Origin: an uncultured Christensenellaceae bacterium
Lineage (GTDB): Bacteria; Bacillota_A; Clostridia; Christensenellales; UBA3700
Assembly: GCA_944381335.1 (NCBI GenBank)
Contig: CALWKT010000005.1
Span: 1-33,850, forward strand
DNA: 33,850 nt
Reading direction: 5' to 3'
The notes below the pieces were generated by a model. That model saw only the letters and a program-made list of their open reading frames with translations, searched no databases and was not told the origin of the DNA. Shown piece by piece: positions 12,922-20,538 of the stretch (the first letter of the stretch is position 1; each line of letters opens with the position of its first letter). Both the position numbers and the translations under genes were made by a program.

Positions 12922-14016
12922 ATGTTATTGAAAGAAGGTCAGATAAGGATCCCGTCGGGTTGTGCGGTTTCCGCGGTCATATCCCGAAGCGGCGAACTGA
13001 TGAGCGGCGAAAAAATCGTCGCCAGCATGGTCCCGATGCACGAACGCTCAAACGGACTGGGCGGCGGCTTCGCAGGTTACGGGATATACCCGGATATGGC
13101 GGAGTTTTACGCCTTTCATATGTTTTTCGAAAACAGAGAAAGCCAGAAACAGTGCGAAGCTTATCTTAAAGAAGGCTTCGAGATAGTAAAAGCGGAGCCC
13201 ATGCCGGTGCGCAAGACCCCGGCGATAACGGACGAACCGATAATATTCAGATATTTCCTGTCTCCTCTCCGCTCACGTATAGCCGACGCGCAGGTGGACG
13301 AACGCGAATTCGTCGCGCGCGCGTCAATCCATATAAACGTATGCATAAAAGGCGCTTACGTAGTTTCGGGCGGAAAGAATATGGGCGTGTTCAAGGCGGT
13401 GGGCTTCCCGGAAGACGTCGGAGAGTTTTACCGCCTGGACGAATATTCCGCCTACTGCTGGACGGCGCACGGCAGGTACCCGACCAACACACCCGGCTGG
13501 TGGGGCGGCGCACACCCGTTCGGGCTTCTCGATTACACGGTCGTCCACAACGGCGAGATATCTTCTTACGACGCAAATCGCAGATATATCGAAGGATACG
13601 GATATAAATGCACCTTGCAGACAGATACCGAAGTTTTCACTTATATCGCCGATTACCTTATCCGCAGAAAGGGGCTTACTCCTGAAGAGACGGCTAGCGT
13701 CATCGCCGCGCCGTTCTGGTCGACGATAGAAAACAAACCGCCCGAGGAAAGAAAAAAACTGACCTATCTCAGAAACGTATTTTCCGGACTGCTCGTCACA
13801 GGTCCGTTCTCGATAATACTCGGATTCACGGGCGGACTTATGGCGCTCAACGACAGACTCAAACTCCGTTCCATGGTCGTTGCGGATAAGGACGACAGAG
13901 TTTTCATCGCAAGCGAAGAAGCGGCGATCAGGGTCATGGAGCCCGACGCTGCGAACGTGCGCGCACCCGAGGGCGGCGAACCCGTCGTAGTAAGAGTTGA
14001 GGAGGGCAGATACTGA
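12922..14016 (+). CDS. glutamate synthase, class II glutaminase subunit (split GltB N-terminal domain)
   Basis: Releases ammonia from glutamine for glutamate synthesis. It has 364 residues, equivalent to the N-terminal domain of a full GltB. The likely nucleophile is Cys14 in RIPSGCAVSAVI, so a 13-residue propeptide must be removed, as in GltB and PurF relatives. GRYPTNTPGWWGGAHPFG and HNGEISSYDANRRY are the glutamine-binding segments. A Shine-Dalgarno AGAGAGGA precedes the ATG. The stop and the next start share a base (TGATG), as expected for coupled subunits. Similar stand-alone proteins are called GlxB or archaeal-type GltB domain 1; I avoid assigning a symbol. Confidence 0.9.
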   Translation: MLLKEGQIRIPSGCAVSAVISRSGELMSGEKIVASMVPMHERSNGLGGGFAGYGIYPDMAEFYAFHMFFENRESQKQCEAYLKEGFEIVKAEPMPVRKTPAITDEPIIFRYFLSPLRSRIADAQVDEREFVARASIHINVCIKGAYVVSGGKNMGVFKAVGFPEDVGEFYRLDEYSAYCWTAHGRYPTNTPGWWGGAHPFGLLDYTVVHNGEISSYDANRRYIEGYGYKCTLQTDTEVFTYIADYLIRRKGLTPEETASVIAAPFWSTIENKPPEERKKLTYLRNVFSGLLVTGPFSIILGFTGGLMALNDRLKLRSMVVADKDDRVFIASEEAAIRVMEPDAANVRAPEGGEPVVVRVEEGRY

Positions 14017-15521
14017 TGCAGACAGATTATATATATCCGACTTACGAAGTCGTAAGAAACGACCGCAGATGCAACTGCTGCGGACTGTGCGTACGCGAAT
14101 GTTCGTACGGCGTGCACTACCGCTCGGAAGACGGCAGATTCGTCTTGTCAGACGACTCAAAATGCGTGAACTGTCAGCGTTGCGTAGCGACCTGCCCGTC
14201 TCACGCGTTGAAGATAGTAAAAAGCAACTGCGATTTCAGAGAAAACGCGAACTGGTCGGGAGACTCGATCAAGGAGATAATGAAGCAAGCCGGAAGCGGC
14301 GGCGTGCTGCTCTCTTCTATGGGCAATCCTCAGCCGTACCCGGTTTACTGGGATAAACTTCTGATCAACACGTCGCAGGTCACCAACCCGCCGATAGACC
14401 CTCTGAGAGAGCCCATGGAGACGCGCGTTTTCCTGGGAAAGAAACCTTCTGAAATAGCGAGAGACGAACACGGGCAGCTGATTTCCGATCTTCCGCCACG
14501 TCTTACGCTGGAACTTCCGATACTCTTTTCTGCAATGAGTTACGGCTCTATCAGCTACAACGCTCACGCGGCGCTCGCCGGCGCGGCGACAGAGCTGGGC
14601 ACCTGCTACAATACGGGCGAAGGAGGTCTGCACGAGAACTTTTACCGCTACGGCGCGAACACGATCGTACAGGTCGCTTCCGGCAGATTCGGCGTGCACA
14701 AAGACTACCTCGAAGCGGGCGCGGCTATTGAGATAAAAATGGGTCAGGGCGCAAAGCCCGGCATCGGCGGTCACCTGCCCGGTTCAAAGATAGTCGGCGA
14801 CGTGTCGCGCACCAGAATGATACCCGAAGGCTCGGACGCGATATCCCCCGCTCCTCACCACGACATATATTCGATAGAAGACCTCCGTCAGCTCGTGTTC
14901 TCGCTGAAAGAAGCGACCGGATACAAAAAACCCGTCATCGTCAAGATAGCCGCAGTGCATAACGTTGCCGCGATAGCCAGCGGCATAGCGAGAAGCGGCG
15001 CGGACGTCATCGCGATCGACGGTTTCAGAGGCGGCACCGGCGCGGCTCCTACGCGTATCAGAGACAACGTGGGCATACCCGTAGAACTCGCTCTCGCCGC
15101 AGTCGACACGAGGCTCAGAGACGAAGGCATAAGAAACGACGTCTCGCTTATAGTCGGCGGAAGCATACGAAATTCGACAGACGTAGTCAAAGCCGTCGCT
15201 CTCGGTGCGGACGCCTGCTATATCGCGACCGCCGCCCTTATCGCGATGGGCTGCCATATGTGCAGAAACTGCCAGAGCGGCAAATGCAACTGGGGTATAG
15301 CGACCCAGAATCCCGAACTCGTAAAACGTCTCGACCCCGAAGAAGGTCGCCGCCGCTTAGTCAATCTGCTGACGGCATGGAAACACGAGATAACCGAAAT
15401 AATGGGCGGCATGGGCATCAACTCGATAGAAGCGCTACGAGGCAACAGGCTCATGCTTCGCGGTATAGGGCTTACCGAAAAGGAACTTTCCGTACTCGGC
15501 GTAGCTCACGCGGGAGAATAA
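14016..15521 (+). CDS. glutamate synthase, ferredoxin-fused FMN/Fe-S synthase subunit
   Basis: Reductive amination of 2-oxoglutarate to glutamate on FMN. Its 501 residues start with a two-cluster ferredoxin domain (Cys19/22/25/29 and Cys50/53/56/60, both CxxCxxCxxxC) and continue into the glutamate synthase barrel: FSAMSYGSIS, QGAKPGIGGHLPG and AIDGFRGGTGAAPTRI are the FMN and 2-oxoglutarate segments. Near residue 410 a cysteine cluster (GCHMCRNCQSGKCNWG) marks the barrel's own Fe-S site. No NADPH-binding GltD follows, so electrons may come from a ferredoxin or a separate partner. It matches the archaeal/Clostridial split type of GOGAT. Confidence 0.94.
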   Translation: MQTDYIYPTYEVVRNDRRCNCCGLCVRECSYGVHYRSEDGRFVLSDDSKCVNCQRCVATCPSHALKIVKSNCDFRENANWSGDSIKEIMKQAGSGGVLLSSMGNPQPYPVYWDKLLINTSQVTNPPIDPLREPMETRVFLGKKPSEIARDEHGQLISDLPPRLTLELPILFSAMSYGSISYNAHAALAGAATELGTCYNTGEGGLHENFYRYGANTIVQVASGRFGVHKDYLEAGAAIEIKMGQGAKPGIGGHLPGSKIVGDVSRTRMIPEGSDAISPAPHHDIYSIEDLRQLVFSLKEATGYKKPVIVKIAAVHNVAAIASGIARSGADVIAIDGFRGGTGAAPTRIRDNVGIPVELALAAVDTRLRDEGIRNDVSLIVGGSIRNSTDVVKAVALGADACYIATAALIAMGCHMCRNCQSGKCNWGIATQNPELVKRLDPEEGRRRLVNLLTAWKHEITEIMGGMGINSIEALRGNRLMLRGIGLTEKELSVLGVAHAGE

Positions 15522-15561
15522 TCCGTTATTCCGTAGTCAAATCCAAAGGAGGTATGTTATA

Positions 15562-16284
15562 ATGATCGTATTAAACGCGCGTGCGACCGACAACGCCGCA
15601 CTTAACGAAATGATAAGAAGCTCGAAAGAAGATTGCGAAATAGTCGGATGCCTGGGCGAGAGATTTATCGGCGCCGGACTTTCGGACAGGACCCTGACGA
15701 TAAAAGGCATCCCCGGCAACGCGCTGGGCGCCTACCTCGACGGCGCGAAAATATACGTTGAGGGAAACGCGCAGGATGCCGTCGGCGACACTATGAACGG
15801 CGGCGAGATCGTGATAAACGGAAGCGCAGGCGACGCGCCGGGATACGCTATGCGCGGAGGCAAGATCTATGTTAAAGGCAACGCGGGCTACCGCGCCGGC
15901 ATCCATATGAAAGAATACGACGGCAAATTCCCCGTCATGATAATCGGCGGCAGATGCGGCAGCTTTATGGGAGAATACCAGGCTGGCGGGCTTATAATCG
16001 TGCTGGGGCTCAACGACGACGGCAAACGCATAGTCGGAAACTTCCCCTGCGCGGGCATGCACGGCGGCAAGGTGCTTATGAGAGGAAACGCGGAGGGCGT
16101 GAATTTTCCGGGCAAAGTCACTGCAAAAACCGCCACCTGCGAAGATATGCTCGCAGCCGAAGGTTATATAAAAGAGTTCTGCGCCACGTTCGGCATGGAC
16201 GAAAACGAGGTGCTCTCCTCTCCGTTCACGGTCGTGACCCCGGACAGCGCGAACCCGTACAAACGCATGTATGTAGAAAACTAA
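15562..16284 (+). CDS. glutamate synthase GXGXG-domain subunit (split GltB C-terminal domain)
   Basis: A 240-residue beta-helix protein corresponding to the last domain of GltB, which is structural and helps form the ammonia channel in fused enzymes. The repeated G-x-x-x-G pattern is visible from about residue 50 to 150 (GNALGAYLDGAKIYVEGNA, then GDAPGYAMRGGKIYVKGNAG). AAAGGAGG lies 9 nt before the ATG and the gap after the previous gene is 40 nt. Relatives include GlxC and formylmethanofuran dehydrogenase subunit C, but the neighbours fix the role in glutamate synthase. Confidence 0.92.
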   Translation: MIVLNARATDNAALNEMIRSSKEDCEIVGCLGERFIGAGLSDRTLTIKGIPGNALGAYLDGAKIYVEGNAQDAVGDTMNGGEIVINGSAGDAPGYAMRGGKIYVKGNAGYRAGIHMKEYDGKFPVMIIGGRCGSFMGEYQAGGLIIVLGLNDDGKRIVGNFPCAGMHGGKVLMRGNAEGVNFPGKVTAKTATCEDMLAAEGYIKEFCATFGMDENEVLSSPFTVVTPDSANPYKRMYVEN

Positions 16285-16299
16285 CACAAAGGTGATATC

Positions 16300-17511
16300 A
16301 TGAAATATACGTCAAGCGAAGTTCTTCAATACGTCAGAGAGGAGGACGTAAAGTTCATCCGTCTCGCGTTTACCGACGTCTTCGGAAATCAGAAAAACAT
16401 CTCGGTGATGCCCGCCGAACTCGACCGCGCATTCAGGTTCGGCATAGCCATCGACGCGTCAGCCATCGCCGGTTTCGGCGACGTGGCTCACAGCGATCTT
16501 TTCCTGCACCCCGACCCGTCCACTCTTACGGTACTGCCGTGGAGACCGGAACACGGCAAGGTTGTCAGGATGTTCTGTTCCGTGCTCTGCCCGGACGGCT
16601 CCCCGTTCGTAGCGGATACGCGCGGCATACTTATCAAAGCGGTCGAAGCGGCTAAGAAAAAAGGCTATTCCTTCAACTTCGGCACAGAGATGGAATTTTA
16701 TCTGTTCAGGCTTGACGAACACGGCTATCCCACGAAAATACCTTATGACAACGCAGGCTATATGGACGTCGCTCCTTTAGACAGAGGCGAAAACGTACGG
16801 AGGGAGATCTGCCTTACCTTAGAGCAGATGGGCATCATGCCCGAAGGCTCTCACCACGAGGAAGGTCCCGGGCAGAACGAGATAGACTTCCGCTACTCCG
16901 ACGCTCTGACAGCCGCAGACAATGCGGTGACTTTCCGCTCCGTAGTGCAGACGATCGCGGCAAGGAACGGGCTTTTCGCCGACTTTTCAGCCAAGCCGCT
17001 CGCGGACGAACCGGGCAACGGTCTGCATATAAACGTGTCCGTAGACGGCGCGAAGCACGAGGAGACGATCCCTTTCGTGATTGCGGGCATACTCGATAAG
17101 ATACGCGATATCACCGTATTCCTCAATCCGACAAAAGACTCTTATGCGCGCCTTGGCAACAACAAGGCTCCCCGCTATATCTCATGGTCGGGCGAAAACC
17201 GCTCTCAGCTGATAAGGATCCCGGCGGCAGTGGGAGAATACAGGCGCGCCGAGCTCCGCTCCCCCGACTCTCAGGCAAATCCTTACCTCGCGTTCGCCCT
17301 TATGATATACGCGGGACTGTACGGCATTGAAAACAAACTGCCGCTACCCGCGCCCGCGGACATAAATCTGTATACCGCAGATAAAAAAACGCTTGAAAAA
17401 TTCGCGACCATCCCCTCGGGACTCAACGAGGCGGTCGAGGCGGCAAAGACGAGCGACTTCGTTTCTCTCTGCCTGCCATCAGAAGTGATCGCGGCGTACT
17501 GCAAAAGCTGA
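16300..17511 (+). CDS. glnA: glutamine synthetase, GSI type (short)
   Basis: 403 residues, shorter than the usual 440-470 of GSI. The metal and substrate blocks are kept: FGTEMEFYLF near 128, EEGPGQNEIDF near 188, GNGLHINVS near 244, WSGENRSQLIRIP near 297 and ELRSPDSQANPYLAFA near 315. Asn in the LHIN segment is normal for Gram-positive GSI-alpha enzymes. There is no adenylylation-loop signature that I can recognise, also as in GSI-alpha. It follows the GXGXG gene by 15 nt and precedes the ANTAR gene by 35 nt. It is the second glutamine synthetase in the window; a related gamma-glutamyl ligase activity cannot be excluded. Confidence 0.9.
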   Translation: MKYTSSEVLQYVREEDVKFIRLAFTDVFGNQKNISVMPAELDRAFRFGIAIDASAIAGFGDVAHSDLFLHPDPSTLTVLPWRPEHGKVVRMFCSVLCPDGSPFVADTRGILIKAVEAAKKKGYSFNFGTEMEFYLFRLDEHGYPTKIPYDNAGYMDVAPLDRGENVRREICLTLEQMGIMPEGSHHEEGPGQNEIDFRYSDALTAADNAVTFRSVVQTIAARNGLFADFSAKPLADEPGNGLHINVSVDGAKHEETIPFVIAGILDKIRDITVFLNPTKDSYARLGNNKAPRYISWSGENRSQLIRIPAAVGEYRRAELRSPDSQANPYLAFALMIYAGLYGIENKLPLPAPADINLYTADKKTLEKFATIPSGLNEAVEAAKTSDFVSLCLPSEVIAAYCKS

Positions 17512-17546
17512 CGGCAAATCGCATCCGACATATCCGGAGGGAGACA

Positions 17547-18131
17547 ATGGACTTTAAAGAACGTGTTTACAGCGTACTTACTGTTTCTGACGGAGAGAAG
17601 TTTTCCGCTTCTCTTTCTCCTTTGCTCCCCGAAAGAACCTTTTCACCGGTGATAAGGGTGTCCGACTCCGCGACCGCAAAGCGCGCGATGCTTGAAAGAG
17701 AGTACGATATCGTGCTTATCAACGGCACCCGCGTCGACGACCGCGCCGCAAAACTCGCGATAGACGTCTGCACGGACAAAGGCTGCGTCGCCATACTCTT
17801 CGTCAGGCGCGAGCTGTATGCGGAAATATACGCAAAAGTGTCCGACTTCGGCGTGCTGACTCTGCCCCTCCCGTCCTCCCCCCAGATGGTTGTACAGGCG
17901 CTTGACTGGGCGCGCGCGACCAGAGAACGTATGCGCCGCTACCAGAAATCCGCACAGACCGTCGAACAGAAAATGGAGGAGATCCGCATCGTCAACAGGG
18001 CGAAGTGGCTGTTGATCGACGTCCTCAAAATGACCGAAGCCGACGCTCACCGCTACATAGAAAAACAGGCGATGGACAGATGCGTTTCAAAACTCGAAGT
18101 CGCAAAAGGCATCCTGAACACTTACAAATGA
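17547..18131 (+). CDS. ANTAR-domain RNA-binding antiterminator with degenerate receiver
   Basis: 194 residues: a receiver-like fold (about 5-125), a coiled linker (about 122-145) and a C-terminal ANTAR three-helix domain (about 138-192; RIVNRAKWLLIDVLKMTEAD then AHRYIEKQAMDRC). ANTAR proteins bind paired hexaloop hairpins in nascent RNA and prevent terminator formation. The receiver lacks its key residues: the acidic pair is SD at 14-15, the phosphoacceptor Asp is Asn59 (VLING), and the switch Lys is replaced (TLPLPSSP). Phosphorylation is therefore unlikely; a ligand or partner may control it. It is the last gene of the glutamate synthase operon. AGGAGGGAG precedes the ATG. Likely targets are the two leaders at 12638-12897. 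Confidence 0.93.
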   Translation: MDFKERVYSVLTVSDGEKFSASLSPLLPERTFSPVIRVSDSATAKRAMLEREYDIVLINGTRVDDRAAKLAIDVCTDKGCVAILFVRRELYAEIYAKVSDFGVLTLPLPSSPQMVVQALDWARATRERMRRYQKSAQTVEQKMEEIRIVNRAKWLLIDVLKMTEADAHRYIEKQAMDRCVSKLEVAKGILNTYK

Positions 18132-18350
18132 CCACAAAACGCTGCGCCGCGTTTCATCGTATATCAGCTTTCCTTTTCCGGTATCCCGTTTCAGAGGATC
18201 GTCTTTTACAACTTTTCAAAAATATCACGCAGATCGGGCTTGAGCCGGCAGGCGGAAATATATCTGTCCTTACCGTCCGTCAAATCAATTTTTCGCTCTC
18301 GAATAAACAGCCTTTTGTTTAAAGTATTTTTATAAAGTCACGCCTTTCGT
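18132..18350. other. intergenic region with weak hairpin, no gene
   Basis: Between the ANTAR gene and the azlC promoter. A 6-bp stem with hexaloop (18137-18154, AAACGC/GCGTTT) directly follows the ANTAR stop but has no T-tract, so it is a poor terminator candidate. I see no convincing coding frame. Confidence 0.4.
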
Positions 18351-18379
18351 TTGCACACAGGCGCGCGCCGTGCTATCAT
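18351..18379 (+). promoter_or_regulatory. sigma-A promoter of azlCD
   Basis: TTGCAC (18351-18356), 17-bp spacer, TATCAT (18374-18379); predicted start about 28 nt before the azlC ATG. The spacer is GC-rich and contains the near-palindrome GCGCGCGC. Confidence 0.7.
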
Positions 18380-18413
18380 ATTGTTTGCCGCAAATTGCGG
18401 AAAATGAGGGAGT

Positions 18414-19238
18414 ATGCGTTTCAAATACGGTTGCAGGGACGGAATTCCGATCATGCTGGGATATCTCACCGTTTCGTTCACCTTCGGAGTCGGTTGCGTT
18501 GCGAAAGGCTTCGCCTGGTGGATGCCCCTTTTGTGCTCTTTCACCAATTTTACCGGCACGGGTCAGTTCGCCGGTATGGATCTCATCGCCGCAGGCGGAA
18601 GCGTCGCGGAACTCGTCGCCGCTATGCTGGTGATAAATGCGCGCTATGCGCTTATGGGCATTTCCCTTTCTCAGAAACTGGAACCCGGAACGGGACTCGG
18701 ACAAAGGCTTCTGATCGCATTCGGGCTTACCGACGAAAATTACGCCGTTTCCATGCGACAGCCGCGCGACGTCTCCTTTTCTTATTTCATGGGAGTGTCT
18801 CTCACCGCTTTCGTCGGCTGGGTGAGCGGGACCCTGCTAGGAGCGCTTGCCGGCAACATACTGCCCGAAAGTCTTTTAAGCGCGTTCGGCATCGCCCTCT
18901 ACGCGATGTTCATAGCCATCGTCGTTCCCCCTTGCCGCACGTCCAAGGCAGTCCTGACCGTAGTTCTGACTGCGATAGCGCTGAGCTGTCTTTTCTACTA
19001 TGTTCCCGGGCTCAATAAGCTTTCTTCAGGCTGGTCGATAATAATATGCGGCATTGCGTCCGCTTTTGTCGGCGCGGTATTCTTTCCCGTCAGGCAGGAC
19101 GGAGAAAACGGCGGAAAGCCTGCCGACGGCGTTGTGTTCGGCGGCGACGCAAAAAGCGAAAACGTTGAAAAAGCGGATACGTATCGGCAAAATCAGGGTG
19201 AAGCGACAAAAAACTGCGCCTCGGGAGGCTGCAAATGA
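18414..19238 (+). CDS. azlC: AzlC-family branched-chain amino acid permease, large subunit
   Basis: Membrane protein of the AzlC/YgaZ family, which with AzlD exports branched-chain amino acids and analogues. The N-terminal MRFKYGCRDGIPIMLGYLTV matches the family opening. About seven hydrophobic segments run from residue 14 to about 225. The final ~48 residues (from about 226) are hydrophilic, rich in Gly/Lys/Asn and end CASGGCK; this tail is not usual for AzlC. The only Shine-Dalgarno-like run (GAGGGAG) is just 1-2 nt from the ATG, so the exact start is less certain. The stop overlaps the azlD ATG (ATGA). Confidence 0.88.
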   Translation: MRFKYGCRDGIPIMLGYLTVSFTFGVGCVAKGFAWWMPLLCSFTNFTGTGQFAGMDLIAAGGSVAELVAAMLVINARYALMGISLSQKLEPGTGLGQRLLIAFGLTDENYAVSMRQPRDVSFSYFMGVSLTAFVGWVSGTLLGALAGNILPESLLSAFGIALYAMFIAIVVPPCRTSKAVLTVVLTAIALSCLFYYVPGLNKLSSGWSIIICGIASAFVGAVFFPVRQDGENGGKPADGVVFGGDAKSENVEKADTYRQNQGEATKNCASGGCK

Positions 19239-19552
19239 ACGTGTTTGAAGTCGTATGGAAAATCGCTCTTATGGCAGGGCTGACATACCTTTGCCGCGTC
19301 GTCACTCTCGTTCTCGTCCGCAAGAAGATAACCAACGTGCGCGTGCTTTCCTTCTTCGAATATCTGCCGTACGGCGTGCTCAGCGCAATGGTCTTTCCCG
19401 CCGTCTTCTACTCTTCGGCAAGTCTGATATCCGCTCTTATAGGCACAGCGGTGGCAGTCGTGCTTTCCTTCTTCAGACGCGGACTTCTGACCGTCGCGCT
19501 TTCTGCAACAGCCGCAGTCTTTCTGACCGAACTCATCGTCTCTCTTATCTGA
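19235..19552 (+). CDS. azlD: AzlD-family branched-chain amino acid transport protein
   Basis: 105 residues with about four hydrophobic segments. RVVTLVLVRKKITNVRVLSF followed by a FEYLPYGVLSAMVFPAVFY block is the AzlD signature (short loop, then Pro/Tyr motif). It overlaps azlC by 4 nt, as is normal for this two-component exporter. No strong terminator follows on the plus strand. Confidence 0.88.
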   Translation: MNVFEVVWKIALMAGLTYLCRVVTLVLVRKKITNVRVLSFFEYLPYGVLSAMVFPAVFYSSASLISALIGTAVAVVLSFFRRGLLTVALSATAAVFLTELIVSLI

Positions 19553-19711
19553 GGAGAAACGTGCAAGCCTGAGCCTCCTGAAATTTCACTCATCGCTACA
19601 TCTCATCTTTTCGCCCGATCCAAAGACCGGGTTTTTCAGACCGCGATCTGTCAATCAGACTGCGCTTTCAAGGCTATCTCTCTGTTGTTTGCAAACGCAC
19701 AGTCCGGATAT

Positions 19712-19737
19712 AAAAAAACGGACGGCAAAGCCGTCCG
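19712..19737 (-). terminator. intrinsic terminator of the DUF1508 gene
   Basis: Minus strand: perfect 8-bp stem CGGACGGC/GCCGTCCG, three-base loop TTT, then seven T residues. It lies 20 nt after the stop of the gene at 19757-20164. Confidence 0.92.
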
Positions 19738-19756
19738 CGTATCAACAGTGATTTAA

Positions 19757-20164
19757 TTACTTATAGTCCTCTTCCGATACCATGTCCGCGCCGGGCGCCC
19801 ATTTAGCAACGCTGGCTATACCCGCCTTGCAGCTCGCCTTGGTCGCATAACCGCCTTCCGAAATGCACAGCAGATTGCCGTTGTTGGCTTTCAGACGGTA
19901 ACGGAACTTGCCCTGTTTGTCGACGTATATCTCGTACTTGGGGTTGGTGAGCGTTTCGTAACCGCGCGCGAGAGTCTGATCCTCGATCTTCTCTGTCGCG
20001 CAGAATTTGCGGACTGAATCAATGCCCGCCTTGCAACTTTTCAGATCTGAATATGCACCTTCGCATACCGCTATGGTCTCTTTGTTGGGAGCCTTGAGTC
20101 TGAAATTGAAATTGCCCTTTGCCGTCTTTGAATAGACGAAAGTACCTTTGAGTTCGTATGCCAT
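19757..20164 (-). CDS. YegP/DUF1508-family protein, two tandem repeats
   Basis: 135-residue cytoplasmic protein with two DUF1508 units: residues about 7-55 (FNFRLKAPNKETIAVCEGAY then KSCKAGIDSVRK) and about 78-122 (FRYRLKANNGNLLCISEGGY then ASCKAGIASVAK). The family is widespread and small; its biochemical role is not established. GGAGAAG precedes the ATG by 5-6 nt. It is monocistronic, with its own consensus promoter and terminator, which suggests high, independent expression. Confidence 0.9.
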   Translation of the reverse strand: MAYELKGTFVYSKTAKGNFNFRLKAPNKETIAVCEGAYSDLKSCKAGIDSVRKFCATEKIEDQTLARGYETLTNPKYEIYVDKQGKFRYRLKANNGNLLCISEGGYATKASCKAGIASVAKWAPGADMVSEEDYK

Positions 20165-20245
20165 AAAATTCTTCTCCTTTATCTCTCCGACCTTAATCGG
20201 AACGCTTACTCTGAGTTTATCTCAAACCCGTCCCACAACAATTAA

Positions 20246-20274
20246 ATTATAATCGCAATTGATCCGCGTGTCAA
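20246..20274 (-). promoter_or_regulatory. sigma-A promoter of the DUF1508 gene
   Basis: Perfect consensus on the minus strand: TTGACA (20274-20269), 17-bp spacer, TATAAT (20251-20246). Leader about 75 nt, containing an ACCTTAATCGG/CCGATTAAGGT half-hairpin without a T-tract. Confidence 0.9.
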
Positions 20275-20388
20275 CACCCGCCTTGGACAAACGCATCCCG
20301 GACAAGGTTATTTTGCTTAAATTTTACAATATCGGCAGATCTGCCTCCTGCAAAGAAAACAACCGGAAAGATGTCCCGTTTATGAACG

Positions 20389-20418
20389 AAAAAATAAACA
20401 AAGCGGCTTAAAAGCCGC
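20389..20418 (-). terminator. intrinsic terminator downstream of the surface-type ORF
   Basis: Minus strand stem GCGGCTT/AAGCCGC (20418-20412 with 20409-20403) followed by TTTGTTTATTTTTT. It lies about 120 nt after the stop of the ORF at 20539, in a 374-nt interval that otherwise holds only the promoter at 20246-20274 and no gene I can support. Confidence 0.8.
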
Positions 20419-20538
20419 CTTGCTTATGAGAAAGAAAGTTTTACACCCATATTATAAGGGATCGTAGTGTTTGGTTGTCTTTCATGCCTTCACGTCGCCG
20501 GGAGCGTGAACAGGTCACGCCCCGTCGGTTTGACGCGC

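Noticed and set aside
18137..18154. Hairpin AAACGC/GCGTTT after the ANTAR gene as a terminator
   Set aside because: Only 6 bp and no T-run; kept only as a note in the intergenic entry.
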